Assembly: GCF_018070075.1 (NCBI RefSeq)
Contig: NZ_JAGPXE010000001.1
Location: forward strand, 186,001-250,000
Reading direction: 5' to 3'
Source of the DNA: Saccharopolyspora endophytica
Lineage (GTDB): Bacteria > Actinomycetota > Actinomycetes > Mycobacteriales > Pseudonocardiaceae
Length of the DNA stretch: 64,000 bases
Shown here piece after piece: positions 24,344 through 32,215 of the stretch. The translations under genes were made by a program, and so were the position numbers. The notes beneath the pieces are model-generated. The model worked only from the letters and a program-made list of their open reading frames with translations. It did not search any database and had not been told where the DNA came from. Position 1 is the stretch's first letter. Each line of letters starts with the position of its first letter.

Positions 24344-25552
24344 GTGACGGCTATTCGCGAGGAACTCATCCCGAGCCAGACGAGCCCGTCGGAAACCGCC
24401 GCCGAGGACTTCCTGCGCTCCTTCCACTCCGCCCACCCCGAAGCCGGTTCCCTGCGCGAACGGCTCGCCGAAGTGCGGCGCAGCATCGCCGAGACCGGCA
24501 CCTACCGGCACACCACCGCCGAACTCTCCTACGGAGCCCGCGTCGCGCTCCGCGACAGCGGCTGGTGCACCAGCGGCCTGCCCTGGCGACGGCTCAAGGT
24601 GCGCGACCTGCGCGGCCTGCGCAACGCCTCGGCCATCGCCGGCGAGTGCTTCGAGCACCTGCGGCTGGCCACCAACGCCGGCCGCATCCAGCCGCTGATC
24701 ACCGTCTTCGCCCCGGACTCCCCCGAGGCGTCCGGCCCCCGGATCTGGAACGAGCAGGTCGTCCGCTACGCCGGGTACTCGCTGGCCGACGGCGGTGTCC
24801 TCGGCGACGCCCGCTACCAGGGCTTCACCGCCACAGCGCAGAACCTCGGCTGGAAACCCCCGCCGGAGCGAGGCCGCTTCGACCACTTACCGCTGGTCGT
24901 CGAGACCGAGCACGAGGGCGTCACGCTCGCCGCGGTGCCGCGCGACGTCGTCCAGGAAGTCCCGCTGGAGCACCCCGACCACCGCTGGTTCGGCGAACTC
25001 GGGCTGCGCTGGCACAGCGTCCCGCTGATCAGCAACATGCAGCTGCTCATCGGCGGGATCCGCTACCCGGCCGCGCCGTTCAACACCTGGTTCGTGGGCA
25101 CCGAGATCGGTACCCGCGGCCTGGCCGACGACCAGGCCTACGGTCTGACCCGCCAGGTCGCCGAACGGCTGGGCATGGACACCTCCACCGAGCGCAGCCT
25201 GTGGCGGGACCGGGCGATCGTCGAGATCAACCGCGCCGTGCTGCACTCCTTCGACGCCGCTCGCGTCACCATCACCGATCACCACAGCGAAGCGCTGCAC
25301 CGGCTCGAATGGCTGCGCTCGGGACGCCGTCCCGGCGGGTCCGCACCCGCGTTCACGGTCAGCAAGGCCGCGGCCCGCCGAGCCAGAACCGGATCGGACG
25401 ATCGACCAGCGCCGGAGGCGCGGGTAACCGCCCGCCGGGAACCGGCCGCAGCTGAGCGGGACGCGTCTCCAGAAGAGCGAAATCGCCCCCGCTACGACGT
25501 TCTTGCCCGGATGAGCCGCCGTTGTCTGGGCACGGACCTGCCCCAGGAGTGA
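24344..25552 (+). CDS. Divergent nitric oxide synthase oxygenase-like protein
   Basis: About 402 residues. The order of conserved NOS blocks is clear: GTYRHTTAELSYGARVA, IQPLITVFAPDSPEASGPRI, WNEQVVRYAGYSLADG, DHLPLVV, EVPLEHPDHRWF, LRWHSVPLISNMQLLIGGI, PAAPFNTWFVGTEIGTRGLA (substrate Glu about residue 254) and VTITDHHSEA. The proximal heme loop is altered: bacterial NOS has W-R-N-S-x-R-C-I-G-R, whereas this protein has L-R-D-S-G-W-C-T-S-G (Cys about residue 75). The C-terminal pterin-binding segment with WxW and PPxS is absent, replaced by a basic, proline-rich tail. No reductase domain, as in other bacterial NOS. The GTG at 24344 is 8 nt after TACGTT (leaderless); a GTG at 24266 is possible. 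Confidence 0.85.
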   Translation: MTAIREELIPSQTSPSETAAEDFLRSFHSAHPEAGSLRERLAEVRRSIAETGTYRHTTAELSYGARVALRDSGWCTSGLPWRRLKVRDLRGLRNASAIAGECFEHLRLATNAGRIQPLITVFAPDSPEASGPRIWNEQVVRYAGYSLADGGVLGDARYQGFTATAQNLGWKPPPERGRFDHLPLVVETEHEGVTLAAVPRDVVQEVPLEHPDHRWFGELGLRWHSVPLISNMQLLIGGIRYPAAPFNTWFVGTEIGTRGLADDQAYGLTRQVAERLGMDTSTERSLWRDRAIVEINRAVLHSFDAARVTITDHHSEALHRLEWLRSGRRPGGSAPAFTVSKAAARRARTGSDDRPAPEARVTARREPAAAERDASPEERNRPRYDVLARMSRRCLGTDLPQE

Positions 25553-25688
25553 AGCCGTTCTCGCGGCGCTTGCGCTCGCCACCGCCGTAGTTCTCCAGCA
25601 GGTCCTGCAGCACCGAGCTCAGCGCCATCAGCAGCAGCGCGATCATCGCGATGGCGGCGGCGATGGCGGTCATCGTGGTCTCGAACAT
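25359..25688 (-). CDS. Small membrane protein, 3' end antisense to the NOS-like gene
   Basis: 109 residues from the ATG at 25688, with strong GGGAGG upstream. MFETTMTAIAAAIAMIALLL begins a single membrane helix (about 6-30), followed by QDLLENYGGGERKRRENGF and a hydrophilic tail. The first in-frame stop is at 25359, so the last 194 nt overlap the NOS-like gene on the other strand. The first 45-50 residues look real; the distal tail may be a consequence of the missing stop. Function unknown. Confidence 0.55.
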   Translation of the reverse strand: MFETTMTAIAAAIAMIALLLMALSSVLQDLLENYGGGERKRRENGFTPGAGPCPDNGGSSGQERRSGGDFALLETRPAQLRPVPGGRLPAPPALVDRPIRFWLGGPRPC

Positions 25689-25801
25689 GGTGAACCTCCC
25701 CGACTCGGGTTCGTCGCTCCCAGCGTGGCTGCTGCGATGCCTCGTGCGGATCGGCCAGCTGGGGATGTTTTCCCTGATCATTCGGTTGGCCCATCAGGGC
25801 T

Positions 25802-25817
25802 CCGCCCCTAAGGGCGG
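25802..25817. other. Short hairpin in the gap before the amidohydrolase
   Basis: CCGCCC-CTAA-GGGCGG. The stretch 25689-26001 has no gene. It also contains the palindromes GGCCTGCAGGCC (25871-25882) and ATCGGCCGAT (25901-25910). No clear promoter beyond a possible CAGAAT box 6 nt before the ATG at 26002. Confidence 0.4.
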
Positions 25818-26001
25818 GGTCCTCGTGCGGCCTGGTTCCAGATTCGGGCATCGGCGCGAAAACCGGTATCGGCCTGCAGGCCAGGGATCGAACCGCTCAG
25901 ATCGGCCGATCGGCCAGGTCGTGTTGACCTTTCGGCCAAGGTCGCGCCGGCCGGGGAACGAGGCCGTCCGGTTGCGGATCGCTGTGCGGCAGAATGCGGT
26001 C

Positions 26002-27333
26002 ATGCCGACCGCACTCCGCCTGCACGCACCGATGGCCCTGCCCTGCGACGCGACCTGCTCGGTCGTCCGGGACGCCGTCGTGGACGTCGACGACACCGGC
26101 CGCATCAGCTACTGCGGCCCTCGCCAGGGCGCACCGGAACGGTCCAACGACGTGATCGTCCGCGAATGCGGCGGAATCCTGCTGCCCGGCCTCATCAACG
26201 CCCACGCCCACAGCCCGATGACGCTGCTGCGCGGCATGGGCGCGGACCTGCCGCTGCTGCGCTGGCTCAACGAGGTGATCTTCCCGGCGGAGGCCAGGCT
26301 CCGCCCGTCCGACGTGCGCGCGGGCATGGAGCTGGGATGCGTGGAGATGCTGCGGGCCGGCATCACCACCAGCGCCGAGATGTACTTCATCGCCGAGTCC
26401 ATGGTCGAGGCGACGCTGGCGGTCGGTTCCCGCGCGGTGCTGGCCTCCGCCGTGATCGACACCCCGGCCCTGGAGGCGCTCGGCGGCTGGCGCGGCGCGG
26501 TCGAGGGCATCGACCGCTGGATCGACGCCGACGGCCTGCGCTTCGGTCCTGGCGAGCGCATCGAGCTGGCCTACGGCCCGCACTCGGCCTACCTGCTGCC
26601 GCCGGAAGCGCTGCAGACGATCGGCGAGTCCGCGCAGCAGCGCAACGCGCTGGTCCACACCCACGTCGCGGAAACCCTCGCCGAGGACACCGCCCAGCGC
26701 GAGGAGTACGGCTCGGTCCCGGCGCTGCTGGACAAGCTCGGCGTGCTCGAAGGCCGGGTCATCGCGGCGCACGGCGTGCACCTCAGCGACGAGGACATCG
26801 AGCTGTTCGCGCGGCGCGGTGTCGGTGTCGCGCACTGCCCCGGTTCCAACGCCAAGCTCGCCTCCGGCACCGCTCGGCTGGTCGAGCTGCTGGCGGCGGG
26901 CGTCCCGGTGGGACTGGGCACCGACGGGCCGTCCAGCAACGACGACCTCGACCTGTGGGAAGAGGTGCAGCTCGCGGGCCTGTTCGCGCGCACGGTTACC
27001 GGCGACGCGACGGCGCTGAGCGCGCGGGCCGCGCTGCTGGCCGCGACCCGCGGTGGTGCCGAGGCGCTGCACCGCGACGACATCGGTGCGCTGGAACCGG
27101 GCCGCTGGGCCGACATCGTGCACCTCGACGTCGACAACCCCGCATTCGCAACGGGTCTGGACGCACCCGACGAGCAGGTGATGTCGAACGTGGTGTGGGC
27201 GGCCGGTTCGCGCAGCGTGCGGGACGTGTGGGTCGCCGGCGAGGAGGTCCTCAACGACCGCGAACCCACCCGGGTCGACCGCCGCACGGTCCAGGCCGCG
27301 GCCCGCACCGCCGCCCAGCACGTCCGGGGCTGA
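26002..27333 (+). CDS. Amidohydrolase, MTA/SAH deaminase-like
   Basis: 443 residues of the metal-dependent amidohydrolase superfamily. The metal site HxH is in PGLINAHAHSPMTLLRGMGA (about 66-85), followed by the deaminase-type segment WLNEVIFPAEARLRPSDVRA. A His-x-x-Glu pair lies in THVAETLAED, the zinc His in AAHGVHLSDED, and the catalytic Asp in GTDGPSSNDDLDLWEE (about 310-325). These blocks match 5-methylthioadenosine/S-adenosylhomocysteine deaminases, which convert adenosine moieties to inosine, but related chlorohydrolases and guanine deaminases share much of this. ATG 26002 was chosen; upstream frame is noncoding in character. Confidence 0.85.
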   Translation: MPTALRLHAPMALPCDATCSVVRDAVVDVDDTGRISYCGPRQGAPERSNDVIVRECGGILLPGLINAHAHSPMTLLRGMGADLPLLRWLNEVIFPAEARLRPSDVRAGMELGCVEMLRAGITTSAEMYFIAESMVEATLAVGSRAVLASAVIDTPALEALGGWRGAVEGIDRWIDADGLRFGPGERIELAYGPHSAYLLPPEALQTIGESAQQRNALVHTHVAETLAEDTAQREEYGSVPALLDKLGVLEGRVIAAHGVHLSDEDIELFARRGVGVAHCPGSNAKLASGTARLVELLAAGVPVGLGTDGPSSNDDLDLWEEVQLAGLFARTVTGDATALSARAALLAATRGGAEALHRDDIGALEPGRWADIVHLDVDNPAFATGLDAPDEQVMSNVVWAAGSRSVRDVWVAGEEVLNDREPTRVDRRTVQAAARTAAQHVRG

Positions 27334-27341
27334 GCACGACG

Positions 27342-27370
27342 GAGCCCCGGACCGCGCAGGCCCGGGGCTC
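27342..27370. terminator. Bidirectional hairpin between converging genes
   Basis: GAGCCCCGG (27342-27350) and CCGGGGCTC (27362-27370), midway between the amidohydrolase stop and the SDR stop. Confidence 0.65.
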
Positions 27371-27381
27371 GATGTGAATGA

Positions 27382-28074
27382 TCAAGCAGCGGCGGGGCGC
27401 ACGATGATCTCGGTGAGGTGCGAGTCCGGGGTGGCGTTGACGGCCGAGATGATCGGCTTGGCCACGGACTCGGGACGCAGGTAGCGGTCGGCCTCGAAGG
27501 TTCCGCCTTCCTGCTCGCGGACGGAGCGCTGCATGTCGGTCGCGGTCCGGCCGGGGAACACCGAGGTCACGCGCACGCTGTTGGACGCTTCCTCGGCGCG
27601 CAGCACGTCGGCGAACGCGCGCAGCGCGAACTTGCTGGCCGCGTAGGCACCCCAGTTCGGCTTGGCGCTCAGGCCGGAGCCCGAGTTGACCAGCACGACG
27701 TGGCCCTGCGCGGCGCGGAGCTGGGGCAGCAGCAGGCGGGTGAGCTCGGTGACGGCGAAGAGGTTGACCTCGAAGGTGCGCCGCCAGGAATCGCCGGTGG
27801 CGTCGGCGATGTGGCCGAGCTCGACGAGTCCGGCGCAGTGCACCAGGACGTCGACTCGCTCGATGTCGGTGGCGGCGTCGGCCAGCGCGGCGTGGTCGGT
27901 GAGTTCCACCGGCCACTCGCGGGCGGCGCCGGGCAGTTCGTCGATCAGGGTCTGGATGGCGTCGGTGTCGCGGCCGCCCAACAACAGGTCATGAGTGTTG
28001 GACAGCTCACGCGCGACCGCGGCACCGATACCTCGTGAGGCGCCGGTGACCAGGGCAATCGGGCGTTCGGGCAT
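27382..28074 (-). CDS. Short-chain dehydrogenase/reductase
   Basis: 230 residues, classical SDR size. Cofactor loop TGASRGIG (about 10-17), structural HCAG-type motif in VLVHCAGLVE, catalytic Ser in NSGSGLS, and Tyr-x-x-x-Lys in YAASK (about 146-150). Start ATG at 28074; TAGCGT lies 7 nt upstream on this strand, so it may be leaderless. It diverges from the MFS gene with about 100 nt between. CTGTA/TACAG half-sites at 28077-28090 could serve a local regulator. Substrate unknown. Confidence 0.92.
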   Translation of the reverse strand: MPERPIALVTGASRGIGAAVARELSNTHDLLLGGRDTDAIQTLIDELPGAAREWPVELTDHAALADAATDIERVDVLVHCAGLVELGHIADATGDSWRRTFEVNLFAVTELTRLLLPQLRAAQGHVVLVNSGSGLSAKPNWGAYAASKFALRAFADVLRAEEASNSVRVTSVFPGRTATDMQRSVREQEGGTFEADRYLRPESVAKPIISAVNATPDSHLTEIIVRPAAA

Positions 28075-28175
28075 GGCTGTAACGCTACAGGTGGCATATT
28101 TCACCGGGGCTACCGGCCGTCCCACCCTCCGGTCGGGTCTTGACCTGATGGGCGGGCTGCGCGTATGCCCATCCG

Positions 28176-29507
28176 GTGAGCAGCGCCAACGTAGCCCCTG
28201 CGGAGATGCAGAACCGGATCCTGCGCAAGGTCGCGATCCGGTTGATGCCCTTCCTGTGCCTCCTGTACTTCGTCAACTACCTGGACCGGGTCAACATCGG
28301 CTTCGCCGGCCCGAACGGCATGAACGACGAACTGGGCATGACCGCAACGGTCTTCGGGTTCGCCTCGGGCATCTTCTTCCTCGGCTACCTGGTGCTGGAG
28401 GTGCCGAGCAACCTCGCCCTGCACCGCTTCGGCGCCCGCAAGTGGCTGGCCCGGATCATGATCACCTGGGGCATCGTCGCGACCGTGATGGCCTTCGTGC
28501 CGAACGCGACGACGTTGGTGGTGCTGCGGTTCCTGCTGGGCGTCGCCGAGGCCGGGTTCTTCCCGGGCATCATCCTGTACCTCACGTACTGGTTCCCCGC
28601 GGTGCAGCGGGCCAAGGCGGTCGCGCTGTTCATGGCCGCGGTCCCGGTCTCCAGCGCCATCGGCGCGACCGTGTCGAGCGCGCTGATCAGCAGCGGGCAC
28701 GGCGTTCTCGGCCTGTCCGGCTGGCGGTTCATGTTCCTCGTGGAGGGCGTGCCGGCGATGCTGCTGGCGGTGGCGACCTGGTTCTACCTGACCGACCGGC
28801 CCGAGCAGGCCAAGTGGCTCAAGGACGAGGAACGCGAGTGGCTGTCGGGTCAGCTGGAGGCCGAGCGCGCCGAGACCGAGGCCGCGCACGCCTGGCCGCT
28901 GCGCAAGGCCCTGACGCATCCGCGGATCCTGGCGCTGGCCTTCGTCTACTTCGGCATCGCCTACGGCCTGTACGCGCTGGGCTTCTTCCTGCCCACGATC
29001 GTCAAGGGCTTCGAGCAGCAGTACGGCACGGAGCTGTCCACGATGGAAGCCGGCCTGGTGACGGCGGTTCCGTACGTGATCGGCGCGGTGGCGATGGTCA
29101 TCTGGGCCGCGCACGGCGACCGCACCCGCGAGCGGGTCTGGCACGTGGCGCTGCCGATGCTGATCGGCGGCGTGTCCATCCCGATCGCGCTGTACCTGGG
29201 CAACCCGTTCATGGCGATGGTCGCGGTGACGATCTGCGCGGTCGGCGTCTGCGCAGCACTGCCGACGTTCTGGGCGCTCCCCAGCAACTTCCTCGCCGGG
29301 GCTGCGGCCGCCGGCGGCATCGCCCTGATCAACTCGCTCGGCAACATCAGCGGCTTCGCGGCTCCCTACATCACCGGAGCCCTCGCCGACGTCACGGGCT
29401 CCCAGCGCTCCGGCCTCTGGGTCGTCGGCGTGGTCATGATCGCCGCGGCCTTCACGGTCCTGGCCCTCCGCGCAGTCCCCAAGGAATCCCCCACCTCCCC
29501 AACCTGA
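28176..29507 (+). CDS. MFS transporter, anion:cation symporter-like
   Basis: 443 residues, 12 predicted spans. The N-terminal VAIRLMPFLCLLYFVNYLDR and NIGFAGPNGMNDELGMT are typical of the ACS family (tartrate, glucarate, phthalate, 4-hydroxyphenylacetate carriers). YWFPAVQRAKAVALFMAAVP is the loop 4-5 signature. GTG start at 28176, 6 nt after TATGCC, suggesting a leaderless message. It likely imports an organic anion with protons. The adjacent divergent SDR might act on it, but this is only context. Confidence 0.9.
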   Translation: MSSANVAPAEMQNRILRKVAIRLMPFLCLLYFVNYLDRVNIGFAGPNGMNDELGMTATVFGFASGIFFLGYLVLEVPSNLALHRFGARKWLARIMITWGIVATVMAFVPNATTLVVLRFLLGVAEAGFFPGIILYLTYWFPAVQRAKAVALFMAAVPVSSAIGATVSSALISSGHGVLGLSGWRFMFLVEGVPAMLLAVATWFYLTDRPEQAKWLKDEEREWLSGQLEAERAETEAAHAWPLRKALTHPRILALAFVYFGIAYGLYALGFFLPTIVKGFEQQYGTELSTMEAGLVTAVPYVIGAVAMVIWAAHGDRTRERVWHVALPMLIGGVSIPIALYLGNPFMAMVAVTICAVGVCAALPTFWALPSNFLAGAAAAGGIALINSLGNISGFAAPYITGALADVTGSQRSGLWVVGVVMIAAAFTVLALRAVPKESPTSPT

Positions 29508-29520
29508 CCCCACCCGCCCC

Positions 29521-29544
29521 ACCGGATTTCAGTGGAAATCCGGT
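29521..29544 (+). terminator. Palindromic hairpin after the MFS gene
   Basis: ACCGGATTTC (29521-29530), loop AGTG, GAAATCCGGT (29535-29544). Perfect 10-bp stem 13 nt after the stop. The same core sequence builds the inverted repeat at 13396-13447. Confidence 0.65.
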
Positions 29545-29602
29545 CATGTGAGGGGACCGGGTGCCGAGGGACCAGGGCCCGGGTGGGGGGAAGACGCAAC
29601 GA

Positions 29603-29630
29603 GGGTCCCTGGCCGTAAGGCCGGGGACCC
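29603..29630 (-). terminator. Terminator of the first PhoX-like gene
   Basis: GGGTCCC (29603-29609) and GGGACCC (29624-29630), with inner GGCC/GGCC pairs around a GTAA loop, 19 nt beyond the minus-strand stop at 29649. Confidence 0.65.
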
Positions 29631-29648
29631 CCGCGCTCGCAAGGTGGA

Positions 29649-31706
29649 TCAGCCGCGGCCGATCTCACCGCCGTCTTCACGCCAGATCGCCACGACCGAC
29701 GGGCGGGGCTGCGAGGTGCCGCCGTCCGGCCAGTGCGATGCCGGGTTTCCCGCGTTGTGGCCGTCGATCTCGCCGGGGTGCTGCACCGACACGGTCACCA
29801 GCTTGTCGCGCACCACGGGACCGCAGGTCTCGGCACCGTTGGGCACGGTCAGGAACTGCTTGACGAAGCCGCGCTCCGGTCCGTCGACGGGCACCGCGAA
29901 CAGGCCGTCGTTGGAGTCCAGGGCGTTGCCGTCGGTGGAGATCCACAGGTTGCCGTGGCGGTCGAAGGCCACGTTGTCGGGGCACGAGATCGGGCTGACC
30001 TTGCTCTTGTCGAACCCGCCGAAGTAGGTGCCCGCGTCGTTCGGGTCGCCGCACACCAGCAGCAGGTTCCAGCCGAAGCGGGTGCCCGTGGTGTCGTCGT
30101 CGATCTCCAGCACGTGACCGTGCTTGTTGCCGACGCGCGGGTTGGCCTCGTCCGGAGCCGCGTTGCCCTCGCTGCCGCGGTTGCTGTTGTTGGTCAGCGC
30201 GCAGTAGACCTTGCCGTTGACCGGGTTGGGCTGGATGTCCTCGGGCCGGTCCATCTTGGTGGCGCCCACCGAGTCGGCGGCCAGGCGCGTGAAGACGTAG
30301 ACCTCCTCGGCGGTGAAGCCGGGGACGAAGGACTCCTTGCCGCTGGCCAGCGCGATCCACTCGCCGATGCCGTCGAACTTGCCGTCCGCGGGCAGCTTCC
30401 CGGTGCCGTCGATCTCGCCGGCGGGGCTGTTGCCGGTGAACTTCGCGACGTAGAGCGTGCCGTCGTCGAGCAGGGTCATGTTGTGCCGGCGGGCCAGCGC
30501 ACTGGTGCCCTGCTTGACCTTGCCGTTGGAGACGAACTTGTAGATGTAGTCGAAGCGCTCGTCGTCACCGCTGTAGGCCACGACGCGGCCGTCGTCGGCG
30601 ATCTGGACCGCTGCGCCCTCGTGCTTGAAGCGGCCGAGCGCGGTGTGCTTGACCGGGGTCGAGGACGGGTCGTTCGGGTCGATCTCGACGATCCAGCCGA
30701 AGCGGTTGGCCTCGTTGGGCTCCTGCGCGAGGTCCCAGCGCTTGTCGAAGCGCTCCCACTTGCGGGTGCTGGCAGTGCCTTCGAAGCCGTAGCGGCCGAG
30801 GCGCTCCTTGGCGACCGGGTCGGTGACGCTGTCGGCGTTGGCGAAGTACTGGTTGAAGTTCTCCTCGCCGGACAGGATCGTGCCCCACGGGGTGAGGCTG
30901 CCCGCGCAGTTGTTCTGGGTGCCGAAGACGGTCGTGCCGGTCGGGTCGACCGAGGTCTTCAGCAGGTCGCTGCCCGCTGCGGGTCCGCGCAGCTCGAACG
31001 GGGTGTTGAGGGTGATGCGCCGGTTGTAGCGGCTCGGCGCCGGCTTGAGGCTGCCGTCGTCCTGGCGCTTGACCATCACCACCGAGAGACCGTGGGCGGC
31101 CCAGGCGATGCGGGCCTGCTCCTCGGTGGGGTTGTTCTCGTCGTAGCCGAGGAACATGTGCTCCTCGGTGGTGTACTCGTGGTTGCACACCAGGAGGCTT
31201 TCGGCACCGGTCCGGTCGAGCGCGATGAGCTCGGCGAAGTCGTTGTTGTAGCCGAACTGCTTCTCCTGCGCGGCGGCGCTCTGGTTGGCGAAGTCGAATT
31301 CGGGCGCGCCTTCGACGACCGGGTCACCCCACCGGATCACGACGCCCTGCCGGTAGCCGTCGGCGACGACCACGGCGTCCTGGGTGTTGGGCGCGACGGG
31401 CGCGAAGTCGGTGCCGGGCACGGCGCCTCGGGCCGGCGCGGGCCGGGGCGCGGCAGCGGCGGTGCCGTTGAGCATGGCGGCGCCGCCCACCGTCAGCGCG
31501 AGCGCGCCGGTGGCCTTCAGCGCGCCACGACGGCTGAGCACGGCCTCGACGATGTCACCGAAGTAGGCGTTGCCGGAGGTGTTCGGCGCCTCGTGCTGGC
31601 AGGCGTTGCCGCAGCGGTACTTGCAGGTGACCGAGGAACGGCTGGCGCTGTGGTGGGAGATGAGAGGGAGCGGGATGACCCGCCCGCTGTCCGATCGGGA
31701 AGACAA
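29649..31706 (-). CDS. Tat-exported PhoX-like phosphatase (DUF839), paralog 1
   Basis: About 685 residues. A 50-residue N-terminal extension contains the cysteine motif VTCKYRCGNAC, followed by the twin-arginine signal SRRGALKATGALALTVGG (about 75-95). The body is the DUF839/PhoX beta-propeller-like family (blocks FGYNNDFAELI, CNHEYTTEE, SHGTILSGEENF-like WGTILSGEENFNQYF, MDRPEDIQPNP, CGDPND). PhoX proteins are calcium/iron-dependent alkaline phosphatases, so a secreted phosphatase is likely. Start: GGAGGTCC lies 4 nt before TTG 31706; an ATG four codons upstream overlaps that ribosome site. About two thirds identical by eye to the gene at 33766. Confidence 0.88.
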   Translation of the reverse strand: MSSRSDSGRVIPLPLISHHSASRSSVTCKYRCGNACQHEAPNTSGNAYFGDIVEAVLSRRGALKATGALALTVGGAAMLNGTAAAAPRPAPARGAVPGTDFAPVAPNTQDAVVVADGYRQGVVIRWGDPVVEGAPEFDFANQSAAAQEKQFGYNNDFAELIALDRTGAESLLVCNHEYTTEEHMFLGYDENNPTEEQARIAWAAHGLSVVMVKRQDDGSLKPAPSRYNRRITLNTPFELRGPAAGSDLLKTSVDPTGTTVFGTQNNCAGSLTPWGTILSGEENFNQYFANADSVTDPVAKERLGRYGFEGTASTRKWERFDKRWDLAQEPNEANRFGWIVEIDPNDPSSTPVKHTALGRFKHEGAAVQIADDGRVVAYSGDDERFDYIYKFVSNGKVKQGTSALARRHNMTLLDDGTLYVAKFTGNSPAGEIDGTGKLPADGKFDGIGEWIALASGKESFVPGFTAEEVYVFTRLAADSVGATKMDRPEDIQPNPVNGKVYCALTNNSNRGSEGNAAPDEANPRVGNKHGHVLEIDDDTTGTRFGWNLLLVCGDPNDAGTYFGGFDKSKVSPISCPDNVAFDRHGNLWISTDGNALDSNDGLFAVPVDGPERGFVKQFLTVPNGAETCGPVVRDKLVTVSVQHPGEIDGHNAGNPASHWPDGGTSQPRPSVVAIWREDGGEIGRG

Positions 31707-32108
31707 GCGGACCTCCATGGGATTGGTATGGAACACCCGAACGTTAGACAGATCGGGCGATGTCCTCGGTACATCTGGGTGAACAGAAACCGAACAAGCA
31801 ACGCAGAGTCGCCGACGCCGGGCGCTGCAGGTCGTCCGCTGAGTGCTCGGCGTCACCACGAGGCGGTCCTGGTCCGAACCGCCCATGATCCATGTCTCTT
31901 CTGCCCGGTCGGTTCGGATCAAAACCGCCTGCTGCCCCCTCCCTCGAACCCGAGCCGGGTGCCGAAGCCGGGCGCTGCGAAAAAATCGGTTTCGGGTCGA
32001 GGTGGGGGCTTGTAGCTTTGTCGACATGGGGCTTTGCTCTGCTGCTTTCTTCATCCGGCTGCGTTCCGCCTAGGCGGCGCGGCCAGTAGATCGCGTCGCC
32101 GTTCGCGT

Positions 32109-32180
32109 CCGGGTCTCGTTCCCCGACGCGCGGCCGATGCTGCGGACGTTCATCCGCCGGCCTGTGCGCGCGAGACCCGG
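32109..32180 (+). promoter_or_regulatory. Nested leader hairpin upstream of erm
   Basis: Four consecutive paired blocks: CCGGGTCTCG (32109-32118) with CGAGACCCGG (32171-32180); CGCGC (32127-32131) with GCGCG (32166-32170); GGCC (32132-32135) with GGCC (32159-32162); and GCGGA (32142-32146) with TCCGC (32153-32157). It ends 35 nt before the erm ATG. A structured leader fits attenuation of a macrolide-resistance methylase, but no short leader peptide with its own stop is visible. Confidence 0.55.
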
Positions 32181-32215
32181 TTCCCATCCGGCTCGCGAGT
32201 GCAGGAGCAGTCCCC

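Noticed and set aside
25871..25905. tRNA-like GGTTCGATCCC on the minus strand
   Set aside because: The T-loop-like string lacks a pairing T-stem, and no acceptor or anticodon arm can be drawn around it.
26166..27377. Long open frames overlapping the amidohydrolase, and many others of 200-550 codons opposite or out of frame with real genes
   Set aside because: Arg/Pro/Gly/Ala-rich composition without motifs, expected from very GC-rich DNA. Each overlaps a gene with recognisable domains and better codon position bias.
32137..32215. Erm leader peptide
   Set aside because: The ATG in the leader hairpin opens a frame without a nearby stop, running out of phase through erm, with no ribosome site. 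It is not a typical stalling peptide.
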